DNA of 64,000 nucleotides from Bacillus sp. NTK034 (GTDB taxonomy: Bacteria > Bacillota > Bacilli > Bacillales > Cytobacillaceae), in NCBI RefSeq assembly GCF_017303275.1, contig NZ_JAFKOJ010000002.1:372001-436000 (forward strand), in the 5' to 3' direction. Positions within the stretch are counted from its first letter, which is position 1. Each line of letters opens with the position of its first letter. The position numbers and the translations under genes were made by a program. Under the pieces are notes generated by a model. That model made no database searches. It was not told the origin of the DNA and worked only from the letters and a program-made list of their open reading frames with translations. Below are positions 45,518 through 51,719 of this stretch, in pieces.

Positions 45518-45546
45518 ATAGTACCATTTTTAGCCACCGACGTCAA
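45518..45546 (-). promoter_or_regulatory. Leftward early promoter
   Basis: On the minus strand TTGACG (45541-45546), a 17 bp spacer, then TACTAT (45518-45523). It would drive the leftward RHH, initiator and replication genes. Confidence 0.65.
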
Positions 45547-45551
45547 TTGTC

Positions 45552-45580
45552 TTTACAAGTCATTAATCATGTTTTATAAT
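45552..45580 (+). promoter_or_regulatory. Rightward promoter of the RHH pair
   Basis: TTTACA (45552-45557), 17 bp spacer, perfect TATAAT (45575-45580). TGTC-N5-GACA dyad (45583-45595) follows at the expected transcription start. Confidence 0.7.
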
Positions 45581-45620
45581 GGTGTCATGTGGACATCAAA
45601 AACATAAAGGAGCAATGAAA

Positions 45621-45782
45621 ATGAGTGAACAAAAACGCTTTACACTAAGAATGGATTCGGACTTATTTAAGGTTATCGAGCAAAGAGCTGCTGAAAACAA
45701 ACGCTCTATTGCTAAGGAGATCGAGTTCCTCCTGGAGCAGCATATCAAAGAAGAAAACAAGGACTCCGAATCATCAAACTAA
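45621..45782 (+). CDS. Arc-like ribbon-helix-helix regulator, rightward 1
   Basis: 53 residues from ATG 45621 (AAAGGAG upstream): KRFTLRMDSDLFKVIEQRAAE and NKRSIAKEIEFLLEQHI form the ribbon-helix-helix; the tail is acidic. First gene of a short plus-strand unit. Confidence 0.78.
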   Translation: MSEQKRFTLRMDSDLFKVIEQRAAENKRSIAKEIEFLLEQHIKEENKDSESSN

Positions 45783-45841
45783 TCACCTCTTATCAATCTA
45801 ATATCGTATTACGAAAACTTATTAAAAAAGGAGAATACACA

Positions 45842-46039
45842 ATGGCCCATATTCGTAAGGATTCAAGCAAACCAACTACTACAATTTCTTTAGAGGAAAA
45901 GCTTTTAGCAATGGTGGAGGATTACCGTTTCGCTAAGAGAAAGGAAAACCGTTCCGCTGCTATCGCTGATCTACTTAAAATGGGATTAAAATATGCAGAG
46001 TTAGTTGAGAAAAAGAAAGCTAGTAGGATGTCCGTATAA
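45842..46039 (+). CDS. Ribbon-helix-helix regulator, rightward 2
   Basis: 65 residues with TTTISLEEKLLAMVEDYRFA and NRSAAIADLLKMGLKYAEL, another RHH pattern. AAGGAGA precedes the ATG; a terminator overlaps the stop. Confidence 0.75.
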   Translation: MAHIRKDSSKPTTTISLEEKLLAMVEDYRFAKRKENRSAAIADLLKMGLKYAELVEKKKASRMSV

Positions 46040-46062
46040 ATTGCCGGGCGTCCTTTTTTATT
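46025..46062 (+). terminator. Terminator after the rightward RHH pair
   Basis: GGATGTCCG pairs with CGGGCGTCC (two G-U pairs) over a 10-base loop, then TTTTTT. Confidence 0.75.
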
Positions 46063-46085
46063 GCGCTTTTTTATCGAATTGTTCA

Positions 46086-46247
46086 TTAATGTTTTCGTAA
46101 ACTTTCCCTGTTGATTCCTTCAAGCCTTTTATCAAATTCTCTTTCTGTTATCTTCCTTAATCGCTTGTTTTCACAATAAGCAACATGTTCAAACAGTTCA
46201 TTATTAGACATATTTGCAACGGTTTTTTTCAGCAACCTTTTTTTCAA
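46086..46247 (-). CDS. Small basic phage protein
   Basis: 53 residues from TTG 46247 with AAAGGAGTGAG upstream; Lys/Arg-rich, helical (RLRKITEREFDKRLEGINRE). ATG at codon 13 is an alternative start. Not recognised. Confidence 0.5.
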   Translation of the reverse strand: MKKRLLKKTVANMSNNELFEHVAYCENKRLRKITEREFDKRLEGINRESLRKH

Positions 46248-46289
46248 AAAAACTCACTCCTTTACTGCGCTTTTTATGTCTACTGTTCA

Positions 46290-46706
46290 TTAACTTCCTT
46301 TTGCCCTTTTCGTAACGTCCACCGGATGGGATATAGCTTTCTCAATCGTCCACCCTCTGCGAACTCTGGTTCTGACTGTTCCAACGCTGATGCCGTTTGC
46401 TTCTGCAATGGATAATTTGTCTCTGGGTATCATGGCTTTTCTTAATTGGCCTATAGGCATGGATGCAGCTTCTTTAGGGGTTTTGCCGATATATAACCGT
46501 TGCAGGAATTGCTGCTTGTTAATCCCGTTTACTTCGGCTACCTCCCGCCATTCTTCCCACTTCTTTAGGTTGTCCCTTTTCATGACAGGTGTGTTGATCG
46601 TTCGTTCCCTGGACCAACCGTAATCATAGAATCTGCTGTAAGCTGTGCATCTGCCTATGCCGTTTGCTGCTGCTATTTGATAATCGGAATCCTGTAGGTA
46701 CTCCAT
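46290..46706 (-). CDS. Repeated-HTH phage DNA-binding protein
   Basis: 138 residues from ATG 46706. Three similar HTH-like units can be seen: AAANGIGRCTAYSRFYDYGW, AEVNGINKQQFLQRLYIGKT and AEANGISVGTVRTRVRRGWT, each followed by a short tail such as ERTINTPV or EKAISHPV. The unit resembles the helical repeat near the DNA-binding end of some homing endonucleases. DNA binding is likely; role unknown. Confidence 0.65.
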   Translation of the reverse strand: MEYLQDSDYQIAAANGIGRCTAYSRFYDYGWSRERTINTPVMKRDNLKKWEEWREVAEVNGINKQQFLQRLYIGKTPKEAASMPIGQLRKAMIPRDKLSIAEANGISVGTVRTRVRRGWTIEKAISHPVDVTKRAKGS

Positions 46707-46741
46707 GTTCACCATCCCTTATTACGTTGGTTTATTATTCA

Positions 46742-47002
46742 CTAACGATATTTCTTGTTGTAGTTAAAATTTGTGTAATTAAAATGAATATGACCTAAAT
46801 CTAATTGCCAGTCTAAGCAGGAATCTTTCGGGTTTCCTTTCTTAGCTCCATTTGTGCGAATTCCCCATCTACGCTTGATATTAATATCAGGATCATTCCC
46901 GTACTCCTTTAAATTCATTTTTCGTATGTGTTTGAAATTGCGTATAGTAATATTCTTATTGCCCTTATCAAACCAAATATTTAACCAGGTATCTTTAGCC
47001 AC
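46742..47002 (-). CDS. Phage protein, unknown
   Basis: 86 basic residues rich in Asn, Lys and Trp (RRWGIRTNGAKKGNPKDSC). No recognised motif. Confidence 0.55.
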   Translation of the reverse strand: MAKDTWLNIWFDKGNKNITIRNFKHIRKMNLKEYGNDPDINIKRRWGIRTNGAKKGNPKDSCLDWQLDLGHIHFNYTNFNYNKKYR

Positions 47003-47024
47003 TTAAAAACCTCCGTTATATGTG

Positions 47025-47213
47025 TCAATTGTTCATCAAAATCTCTTTCAACTGCATGATCACTTGCGCTTTCCTTTTCACCGGCAAACCGTTCTTCTGC
47101 CATCTGCAAAAGGATTGGTGAGAATAGCCTACTAAGCTATAAATCTTTTCTTTTCCTAAACCTGTGGAAAGTGAAACGGTTTCCAAGATCTCCTTAAAGT
47201 GCTGTGCGTTCAT
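47025..47213 (-). CDS. Small HTH-like phage protein
   Basis: 62 residues; TGLGKEKIYSLVGYSHQSFCRWQKNGLPVK is compatible with a helix-turn-helix. It overlaps the preceding gene by 20 bases. Confidence 0.55.
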   Translation of the reverse strand: MNAQHFKEILETVSLSTGLGKEKIYSLVGYSHQSFCRWQKNGLPVKRKAQVIMQLKEILMNN

Positions 47214-47439
47214 TGTTTACACTCTCCCCTATTGATAATCTAGCCACCCATACAGAATGTGACGTATTATCCTGGTACTGATACCGTCCGTAATAGGAGC
47301 GCTTGTACACCTTACCGTCGTGGTGGAGCTGTTTCTTGGCTTTAAGGATAAATCCGCGGTCTGTCAGGTCTTTAATTGCTTGATTAATTTCGTTTTCCCG
47401 CTGGCGAGTGATGGTGATCTCATTGAATCTCTGTCTCAT
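47194..47439 (-). CDS. Phage protein, unknown
   Basis: 81 residues, with NQAIKDLTDRGFILKAKKQL and a Tyr-rich stretch (YKRSYYGRYQYQD). AGAGGT precedes the ATG. No function assigned. Confidence 0.55.
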   Translation of the reverse strand: MRQRFNEITITRQRENEINQAIKDLTDRGFILKAKKQLHHDGKVYKRSYYGRYQYQDNTSHSVWVARLSIGESVNNERTAL

Positions 47440-47483
47440 ACGCTGATACCTCTGTAATCTTTGACCTTTTCAATTAATTCAAG

Positions 47484-47804
47484 TCATTGCTCTTCATTAA
47501 ACATGCCGATATGTGCCTTTTCTGCTGGCAAATTCATTGCTTTCTGCATCCAAACATAAGCTGAGGTGCGACTCATTTGTTTTTTCTTCGATTTCCATAA
47601 TGGGTCAAATAGCGAATGAGCACACTTTCTAAGCGATCTTAACTTCGGGTTAGCCATTGTACCTAAAGGAGTTTTAGAACGTCCGTGAGTGCCTACATAA
47701 GCGTTACATGGCTTACAGGAATAAACGTTAGTTCCATAATCTTTACCGTAAAATTCTTTTGTGGTTAAAAACTTTGCTTCGTTTCCGCAATATGGACAAT
47801 TCAT
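47484..47804 (-). CDS. Zinc-finger protein of the DUF3268 type
   Basis: 106 residues. CPYCGNEA and CKPCNAYVGTH form a zinc ribbon, then TPLGTMANPKLRSLRK and a helical C-terminus, the known DUF3268 layout. It overlaps the upstream gene by 4 bases. Function unknown. Confidence 0.75.
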   Translation of the reverse strand: MNCPYCGNEAKFLTTKEFYGKDYGTNVYSCKPCNAYVGTHGRSKTPLGTMANPKLRSLRKCAHSLFDPLWKSKKKQMSRTSAYVWMQKAMNLPAEKAHIGMFNEEQ

Positions 47805-48067
47805 CCGTTAATCACCCCACTAAACAACAATGCCAGGATAAAGCCCATGAATATATAAGGTAAGATGATCCATACCGGACGAGTGTGGTCGATAAAAACA
47901 GACACTTCATCATCTGTTATTTCTATCTGCTTACCTTCTTCCTGCATCTTCCTTAATTGCATCTGTATAACAGGCTTAGAAAGCCCGTATTGGCGCGAAA
48001 GGGTGTCTATGCTGTATGTACCTTGCTGCTCGATTTGACTGTATAATTTGGCTCGTAAAGGCTGCAT
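47801..48067 (-). CDS. Winged-helix protein with C-terminal transmembrane segment
   Basis: 88 residues: a winged HTH (TYSIDTLSRQYGLSKPVIQMQL) in the first half, and one hydrophobic segment VWIILPYIFMGFILALLFSG at the end. The combination suggests a membrane-tethered DNA-binding protein. Not recognised as a named family. Confidence 0.65.
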   Translation of the reverse strand: MQPLRAKLYSQIEQQGTYSIDTLSRQYGLSKPVIQMQLRKMQEEGKQIEITDDEVSVFIDHTRPVWIILPYIFMGFILALLFSGVING

Positions 48068-48141
48068 ATATTATCTCTCCCTTATTGGAAGGGGCTAACA
48101 AATGGTTAACCCCTTGTTTCGCTTTTTTATCGTATTGCACA

Positions 48142-48396
48142 TTAATCACAATCCATAACTCCGCTAGATTTATATAAAGGTGACATAGCCGTTGTTCTAT
48201 AATTCCCTTGCCCGTCATCGACAAAAATGTATTTGCACCCTGTCTCTGAATCAGTGATAATATTTATATACTGAGCATCAATACCATTAAACCTTTCCTC
48301 GCCTACAGGAACTACGTTTACAGTTGTTCTGTCAACACAACCAACCATCATAACACTTCCTAGCGCTAGTACAGATAGAATCTTTTTCAACTTCAT
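48142..48396 (-). CDS. Phage-encoded lipoprotein
   Basis: 84 residues from ATG 48396 (GGAGATTG upstream). Signal peptide KLKKILSVLALGSVMMVGC with a lipobox, then a small domain with YINIITDSETGCKYIFVDD, which resembles DUF6440. A surface lipoprotein made from the early region could act in superinfection exclusion; that is inference. Confidence 0.7.
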   Translation of the reverse strand: MKLKKILSVLALGSVMMVGCVDRTTVNVVPVGEERFNGIDAQYINIITDSETGCKYIFVDDGQGNYRTTAMSPLYKSSGVMDCD

Positions 48397-48430
48397 CAAT
48401 CTCCTTCCTTCACTATTTGTGCCTACTCTA

Positions 48431-48544
48431 TTAATGCACGTCTTCCAGACAATCCTCACATACGCTAATTACGTCATTTTCTTTATAAGGGTTAACTGTA
48501 TTTACTCCTTTTGTTTCCTTGTCACACAAAGAACAATTAATCAT
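48431..48544 (-). CDS. Small double-CxxC protein
   Basis: 37 residues, CSLC and CEDC about 25 apart, with a strong TAAGGAGGAG site. Likely a zinc ribbon. Confidence 0.6.
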   Translation of the reverse strand: MINCSLCDKETKGVNTVNPYKENDVISVCEDCLEDVH

Positions 48545-48578
48545 TATCCGATTCTCCTCCTTATTGCATATTTTATGT

Positions 48579-48803
48579 CTACTGTTCAGTCATCATATAT
48601 TTAAAAGTCTTTGCCATTTCATCAATCTTTCCGTTAAAGAAATGGTGCAAATAGTGCCTATTCGCTGCTACTGCCCGTTCTAACTGTTCATCCAGTGAAA
48701 CAATTTCCTCTATGAGTTCGTCTACTAGTCGGAGTTCATCTGCGTTTATGTTTGGAGAGAGGGCGAAGCATTGTCTGATGATGAGTAAATCTTCTTCTCT
48801 CAT
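48579..48803 (-). CDS. Helical phage protein, unknown
   Basis: 74 residues, helical and acidic (ELRLVDELIEEIVSLDEQLE). Downstream of ERF in the same direction; not recognised. Confidence 0.55.
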   Translation of the reverse strand: MREEDLLIIRQCFALSPNINADELRLVDELIEEIVSLDEQLERAVAANRHYLHHFFNGKIDEMAKTFKYMMTEQ

Positions 48804-48816
48804 GTTGATCGCTCCC

Positions 48817-49461
48817 TTATGCTGATTGATTTTCTTTCTTAGCAGCCGTAATCCAGCTGTTCACTTTAGCCATGACAGACTTAGCTTCTTTAGAAGTTAA
48901 TAACGTAATATCCTCAATTCCAAGAGCCTGATAAACATCTGCATCCGTTTTACTCCTAAGTTGAGCAAACTCCAGGACTTTAGTTTTTAATGCTCCAACT
49001 TCTTTAGCTGAAATAGGGTCAGGTTTGCGGTAAGTCTGCGCCTTCTCTTGGAATGAATCCGGATCATCTTTATCTGTGGCAATATTGAACTGTTTAAGAA
49101 TGAAGTATTTTTCCGCATACGTAAGACTTTTCCCCACACCTTTTTCTCCACTATCGACACCTTGACCGTACCAAGGGCATACAATTGTTTCTTCTGGCTT
49201 ATCAGCATTAACCCATGTAAATTCAATGTCTAACTCTGTCATGTATTCCTTTGCGCCTTTACTTGTCTTGCCTTCAATCAAGTTGTGATTTAACACCTTG
49301 CAAATAAGCAACAATCCTAATTCATCCATCTTCGCTCTGACGGATGCTAATACTTGCGAGCTGCCTGTATATTGGTATTGATGGCCTTGAGACTCTTTTT
49401 TTAGGTATGGAACCGACTTCCTAACCTCGATTAACTTTTGGTAAATGTTTAACTCAGACAT
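48817..49461 (-). CDS. ERF-family single-strand annealing protein
   Basis: 214 residues from ATG 49461 (AAGGAGG upstream). The ERF core is clear: KKESQGHQYQYTGSSQVLAS and GEKGVGKSLTYAEKYFILKQF followed by DKDDPDS. It anneals complementary single strands and circularises or recombines phage DNA after injection, with SSB encoded in the same early region. Confidence 0.92.
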   Translation of the reverse strand: MSELNIYQKLIEVRKSVPYLKKESQGHQYQYTGSSQVLASVRAKMDELGLLLICKVLNHNLIEGKTSKGAKEYMTELDIEFTWVNADKPEETIVCPWYGQGVDSGEKGVGKSLTYAEKYFILKQFNIATDKDDPDSFQEKAQTYRKPDPISAKEVGALKTKVLEFAQLRSKTDADVYQALGIEDITLLTSKEAKSVMAKVNSWITAAKKENQSA

Positions 49462-49600
49462 ATTGCTCAACCTCCTTAATCTGAACGTCTGATCCCGTTC
49501 GCTGCCATTCCATTACTGTTGCGAAGGGAATTTCTCTTACGCTGTCGCCTGTTGGGAGAAAGTATTTATTGTGAATGTGAAATACTGTAATTGCGTTCAT
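49454..49600 (-). CDS. Small phage protein upstream of ERF
   Basis: 48 residues from ATG 49600 with TAGGAGG upstream: ITVFHIHNKYFLPTGDSVRE. It overlaps the ERF start by 8 bases, so translation may be coupled. Confidence 0.6.
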   Translation of the reverse strand: MNAITVFHIHNKYFLPTGDSVREIPFATVMEWQRTGSDVQIKEVEQYV

Positions 49601-49658
49601 TGGACAAACCTCCTATAATAAGGGTGTAAGTTTTGAAAAGGGCTGCTGCTTGGCGGTG

Positions 49659-49838
49659 TCAGCCCTCTATTCGTTGGATTATTTCCTCGTATTCCTCAAC
49701 TAACCGCTGCTCTTTCTTATTACAATCCTCTAGAGTTTTGATGCTTTCTCTATGGCTCTGGATTTTCATTTCATTTTCTTCAATTTGTTTGATGTGATAA
49801 TCCAAATCCTTCTTAATGCGTTGCAAAGCTCCGCTCAT
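49659..49838 (-). CDS. Small coiled-coil phage protein
   Basis: 59 residues, charged helix throughout (KKDLDYHIKQIEENEMKIQ). GGGAGGG lies upstream. A weak hairpin (AGGGCTG/CAGCCCT) overlaps its stop. Confidence 0.55.
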   Translation of the reverse strand: MSGALQRIKKDLDYHIKQIEENEMKIQSHRESIKTLEDCNKKEQRLVEEYEEIIQRIEG

Positions 49839-50040
49839 GGATGCGACCCTCCCATAAAACCGTTATCCCGCTTAAATCGTGGCAACGTGTAAAACCCTCC
49901 ATAACTGAATCAATCCAATTTAGGTCTGCCCCATTATCAAATTCAAGCTGAAACTTTTCGTATATTTCATCTGCATCAGGGAGAACACCGTCATTTTCAT
50001 ACCTGTCATTGATATAGGCCCAGATGTAATTTCTAAGCAT
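49813..50040 (-). CDS. Phage protein, unknown
   Basis: 75 residues from ATG 50040 (AAAGGATTG upstream), acidic centre (DADEIYEKFQLEFDNGADLN). Not recognised; overlaps both neighbours. Confidence 0.5.
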   Translation of the reverse strand: MLRNYIWAYINDRYENDGVLPDADEIYEKFQLEFDNGADLNWIDSVMEGFTRCHDLSGITVLWEGRIHERSFATH

Positions 50041-50308
50041 ATTTATCAATCCTTTGACCGATGTGTACAGAGCCTGAAAGGTCAACATCTTCAATTAGAT
50101 AACCTTTAAACTGTTCACTTTTGATTTTGTTCGCTAACACAAGAATCTCTTTGGCTAACTCGTGTGTGTCGTCTACTACATGCATTGCACCTTGCTTAAA
50201 AATAGTTGAAGTTTTATCATCATCTTTCTTTGTTGCTACTTCCAGATGTGTGTTTAGCTTCATTTCTAATCTCCAGGCCAGGTAAGCTAATTTGGTTTGG
50301 TCAGTCAT
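50033..50308 (-). CDS. Phage protein, unknown
   Basis: 91 residues, helical with MKLNTHLEVATKKDDDKTS; AAGGAGG upstream. No recognised family. Confidence 0.55.
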   Translation of the reverse strand: MTDQTKLAYLAWRLEMKLNTHLEVATKKDDDKTSTIFKQGAMHVVDDTHELAKEILVLANKIKSEQFKGYLIEDVDLSGSVHIGQRIDKYA

Positions 50309-50415
50309 TTTGATTCCTCCTTAAAACAAGCTTCGCAATACCTTTTACCAGCAACCTCAATTATCTTTTCGTTATATCCGAAGATTCCTTCGCAAACCGC
50401 GCACTCATCTTTCAT
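50305..50415 (-). CDS. Small double-CxxC protein
   Basis: 36 residues, CAVC and CEAC, GAGGGGGAAG upstream; likely a zinc ribbon. It overlaps the next start in an ATGA junction. Confidence 0.55.
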   Translation of the reverse strand: MKDECAVCEGIFGYNEKIIEVAGKRYCEACFKEESK

Positions 50416-50633
50416 CTTTCTTCCCCCTCAATGGTATTGAAGTATTTAGACCAATCATTTGCGAGGATCTCTTTATGCAGCTGTTCGATTATGCCGTTTT
50501 CTCTTGTTTGGCGATTAACCTTGGATAAGACGTTTTCTTTAGAAGTTGATAAATCAGTTTTAACGCTTCGTCTGATGGTTGTTTCATTTTTCGTGTCTCC
50601 TTCGTTTTTATTTCGTTGACTTATATTCCACAC
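50412..50633 (-). CDS. Possible phage protein, start uncertain
   Basis: A 73-codon frame from GTG 50633 lacking a good ribosome binding site, whose stop joins the next gene in an ATGA overlap. Inside it, another frame (50489-50587) has a better start signal. Only one may be real. Confidence 0.3.
   Translation of the reverse strand: MWNISQRNKNEGDTKNETTIRRSVKTDLSTSKENVLSKVNRQTRENGIIEQLHKEILANDWSKYFNTIEGEER
50489..50587 (-). CDS. Very small phage protein, alternative frame
   Basis: 32 residues from ATG 50587 with GAAGGAGA at good distance: QPSDEALKLIYQLLKKTS. First frame after the Cro-like gene with a proper ribosome binding site. Confidence 0.45.
   Translation of the reverse strand: MKQPSDEALKLIYQLLKKTSYPRLIAKQEKTA
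50615..50632 (-). promoter_or_regulatory. Repressor operator candidate, copy 2
   Basis: TGTGGAATATAAGTCAAC (minus strand), differing by one base from the copy at 50893-50910 and in opposite orientation. It lies just after the Cro-like gene. Confidence 0.55.
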
Positions 50634-50638
50634 TTTGA

Positions 50639-50824
50639 TTAAAAAAAATCCTTTAAGCTTTTGTTCAGGCCTCTTGCGATCTTTTCTAAGGTTGCCATTC
50701 CCGGCCTGATTTTACCGTTTTCAATTTGATTCAAGTAAGAACGGTCAATCCCAATCATATTTGCAAAGTCAGTTTGAGTCATTCCCAGCTGCATCCGGTA
50801 TAATTTAATCTTTTCTGTTTTCAT
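50639..50824 (-). CDS. Cro-like XRE regulator
   Basis: 61 residues, an HTH_3 domain almost alone: MTQTDFANMIGIDRSYLNQI and ENGKIRPGMATLEKIARGL. GGTGGTGATTC precedes the ATG. Divergent from the repressor gene, first gene of the leftward early operon; the usual lytic-side regulator. Confidence 0.85.
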   Translation of the reverse strand: MKTEKIKLYRMQLGMTQTDFANMIGIDRSYLNQIENGKIRPGMATLEKIARGLNKSLKDFF

Positions 50825-50849
50825 TGAATCACCACCTTTTTAAGACCTT

Positions 50850-50866
50850 GTGGATTATTGTTCCAC
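50850..50866. promoter_or_regulatory. Operator dyad GTGGA-N7-TCCAC
   Basis: An inverted repeat in the Cro-like/repressor intergenic region sharing the GTGGA half-site with the 18-base operator copies. Confidence 0.5.
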
Positions 50867-50880
50867 TTGGTGTTGAGATA

Positions 50881-50909
50881 ACTATAACAATTTGTGGAAT
50901 ATTAGTCAA
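50881..50909 (-). promoter_or_regulatory. Leftward (lytic) promoter of the Cro-like gene
   Basis: On the minus strand TTGACT (50904-50909), 17 bp, TATAGT (50881-50886). The operator copy TGTGGAATATTAGTCAAC (50893-50910) covers the -35 and spacer, so repressor binding would block it. Confidence 0.7.
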
Positions 50910-50939
50910 CAACATTTTTATAAATTTTTACATTTATTT

Positions 50940-50968
50940 TTGAGAAATATTTTCAATGAGGATATAAT
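50940..50968 (+). promoter_or_regulatory. Promoter of the repressor gene
   Basis: TTGAGA (50940-50945), 17 bp, TATAAT (50963-50968), leading to the repressor ATG at 51006. Confidence 0.7.
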
Positions 50969-51005
50969 AGTTATCGGAGTCTTTTTCATGGGAGGTGTTA
51001 TACAT

Positions 51006-51347
51006 ATGGAAGAACTAGACATAGAGGTTGGTTTGAAATTAAAAAAGTTAAGAGAAGAAAAAGGATATTCAATGAGAGAAGTTGGAGAGAGAATCGGAAT
51101 AGATCATAGTTATGTTGGAAAAATCGAAAAAGGAAAAATACCTAGTTTAAACACTTTAAAAAGGCTTTGTAATTTATATGATATTAGTGTTTCTTCATTA
51201 TTTGGTGACGAGGTGGAAAAGCCCAAACCATTAAAAGATATTGGTGTAGAGTGGATGACATTTATAGATAAGATGGAAAAGCGAGAACTTAGTCCAAAAG
51301 AAATAGAAGATATTATGGAGGCACTCAAAGCATTAAAGAAGCTATAA
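51006..51347 (+). CDS. CI-like phage repressor (XRE family)
   Basis: 113 residues from ATG 51006 with GGGAGGTG upstream. The HTH spans residues 6-60 (GYSMREVGERIGIDHSYVGKI, SLNTLKRLCNLYDI); the C-terminal 45 residues are charged helix for dimerisation. No LexA-like peptidase domain, so induction cannot work by RecA-stimulated self-cleavage; an antirepressor or protease is required. Divergent from the Cro-like gene. Confidence 0.85.
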   Translation: MEELDIEVGLKLKKLREEKGYSMREVGERIGIDHSYVGKIEKGKIPSLNTLKRLCNLYDISVSSLFGDEVEKPKPLKDIGVEWMTFIDKMEKRELSPKEIEDIMEALKALKKL

Positions 51348-51454
51348 AACAAGTGCCTATTTTTGTCGAATATTGAAATTTTATGTAGAAACTTTCAACA
51401 ATCTGTTGTGATAATTGTAACATTTTTTCCTATCCATATATGCGAAAATAGTTG

Positions 51455-51485
51455 TATAATAAGAACAACACAGAACAAGCGTTCG
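51455..51485 (+). promoter_or_regulatory. Promoter with LexA (DinR)-type box before the 42-residue gene
   Basis: TATAAT at 51455-51460; AGAACAAGCGTTCG at 51472-51485 matches CGAAC-N4-GTTCG except for the first base. The box sits at the expected transcription start, a typical SOS operator position. The -35 region is weak. Confidence 0.65.
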
Positions 51486-51511
51486 CTTATTCAACTGGAG
51501 GTCGTGTAAAA

Positions 51512-51640
51512 ATGGAAGGAAATGTAGTTTACTCGGACAAGGTACCCAAGGGAATGGTAATTGAATTTAATGGTCTTTTAGTTGTTGGTACAAGTGAATC
51601 GGACGATGATATAGAAGTTGAACGGAAGAAACCGGCATAA
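51512..51640 (+). CDS. Small protein under probable SOS control
   Basis: 42 residues from ATG 51512 with GGAGGTC upstream; VVYSDKVPKGMVIEFNGLLV then an acidic tail. It stands alone between the LexA-type box and a terminator, with the repressor on one side and the integrase on the other. An antirepressor or a recombination directionality factor are the obvious candidates, both inferred from position only. Confidence 0.6.
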   Translation: MEGNVVYSDKVPKGMVIEFNGLLVVGTSESDDDIEVERKKPA

Positions 51641-51655
51641 AAGCCGGCTTTTTTT
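51628..51655 (+). terminator. Terminator after the 42-residue gene
   Basis: GCCGGC pairs with GCCGGC region (ACCGGCATAAAAGCCGGC) followed by TTTTTTTA, overlapping the stop codon. Confidence 0.85.
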
Positions 51656-51719
51656 ATATACAAAAACTGTTATTGTCGATTATAAGTCCATATTGCATAA
51701 TGAGTTTGAGGTGATAAAA

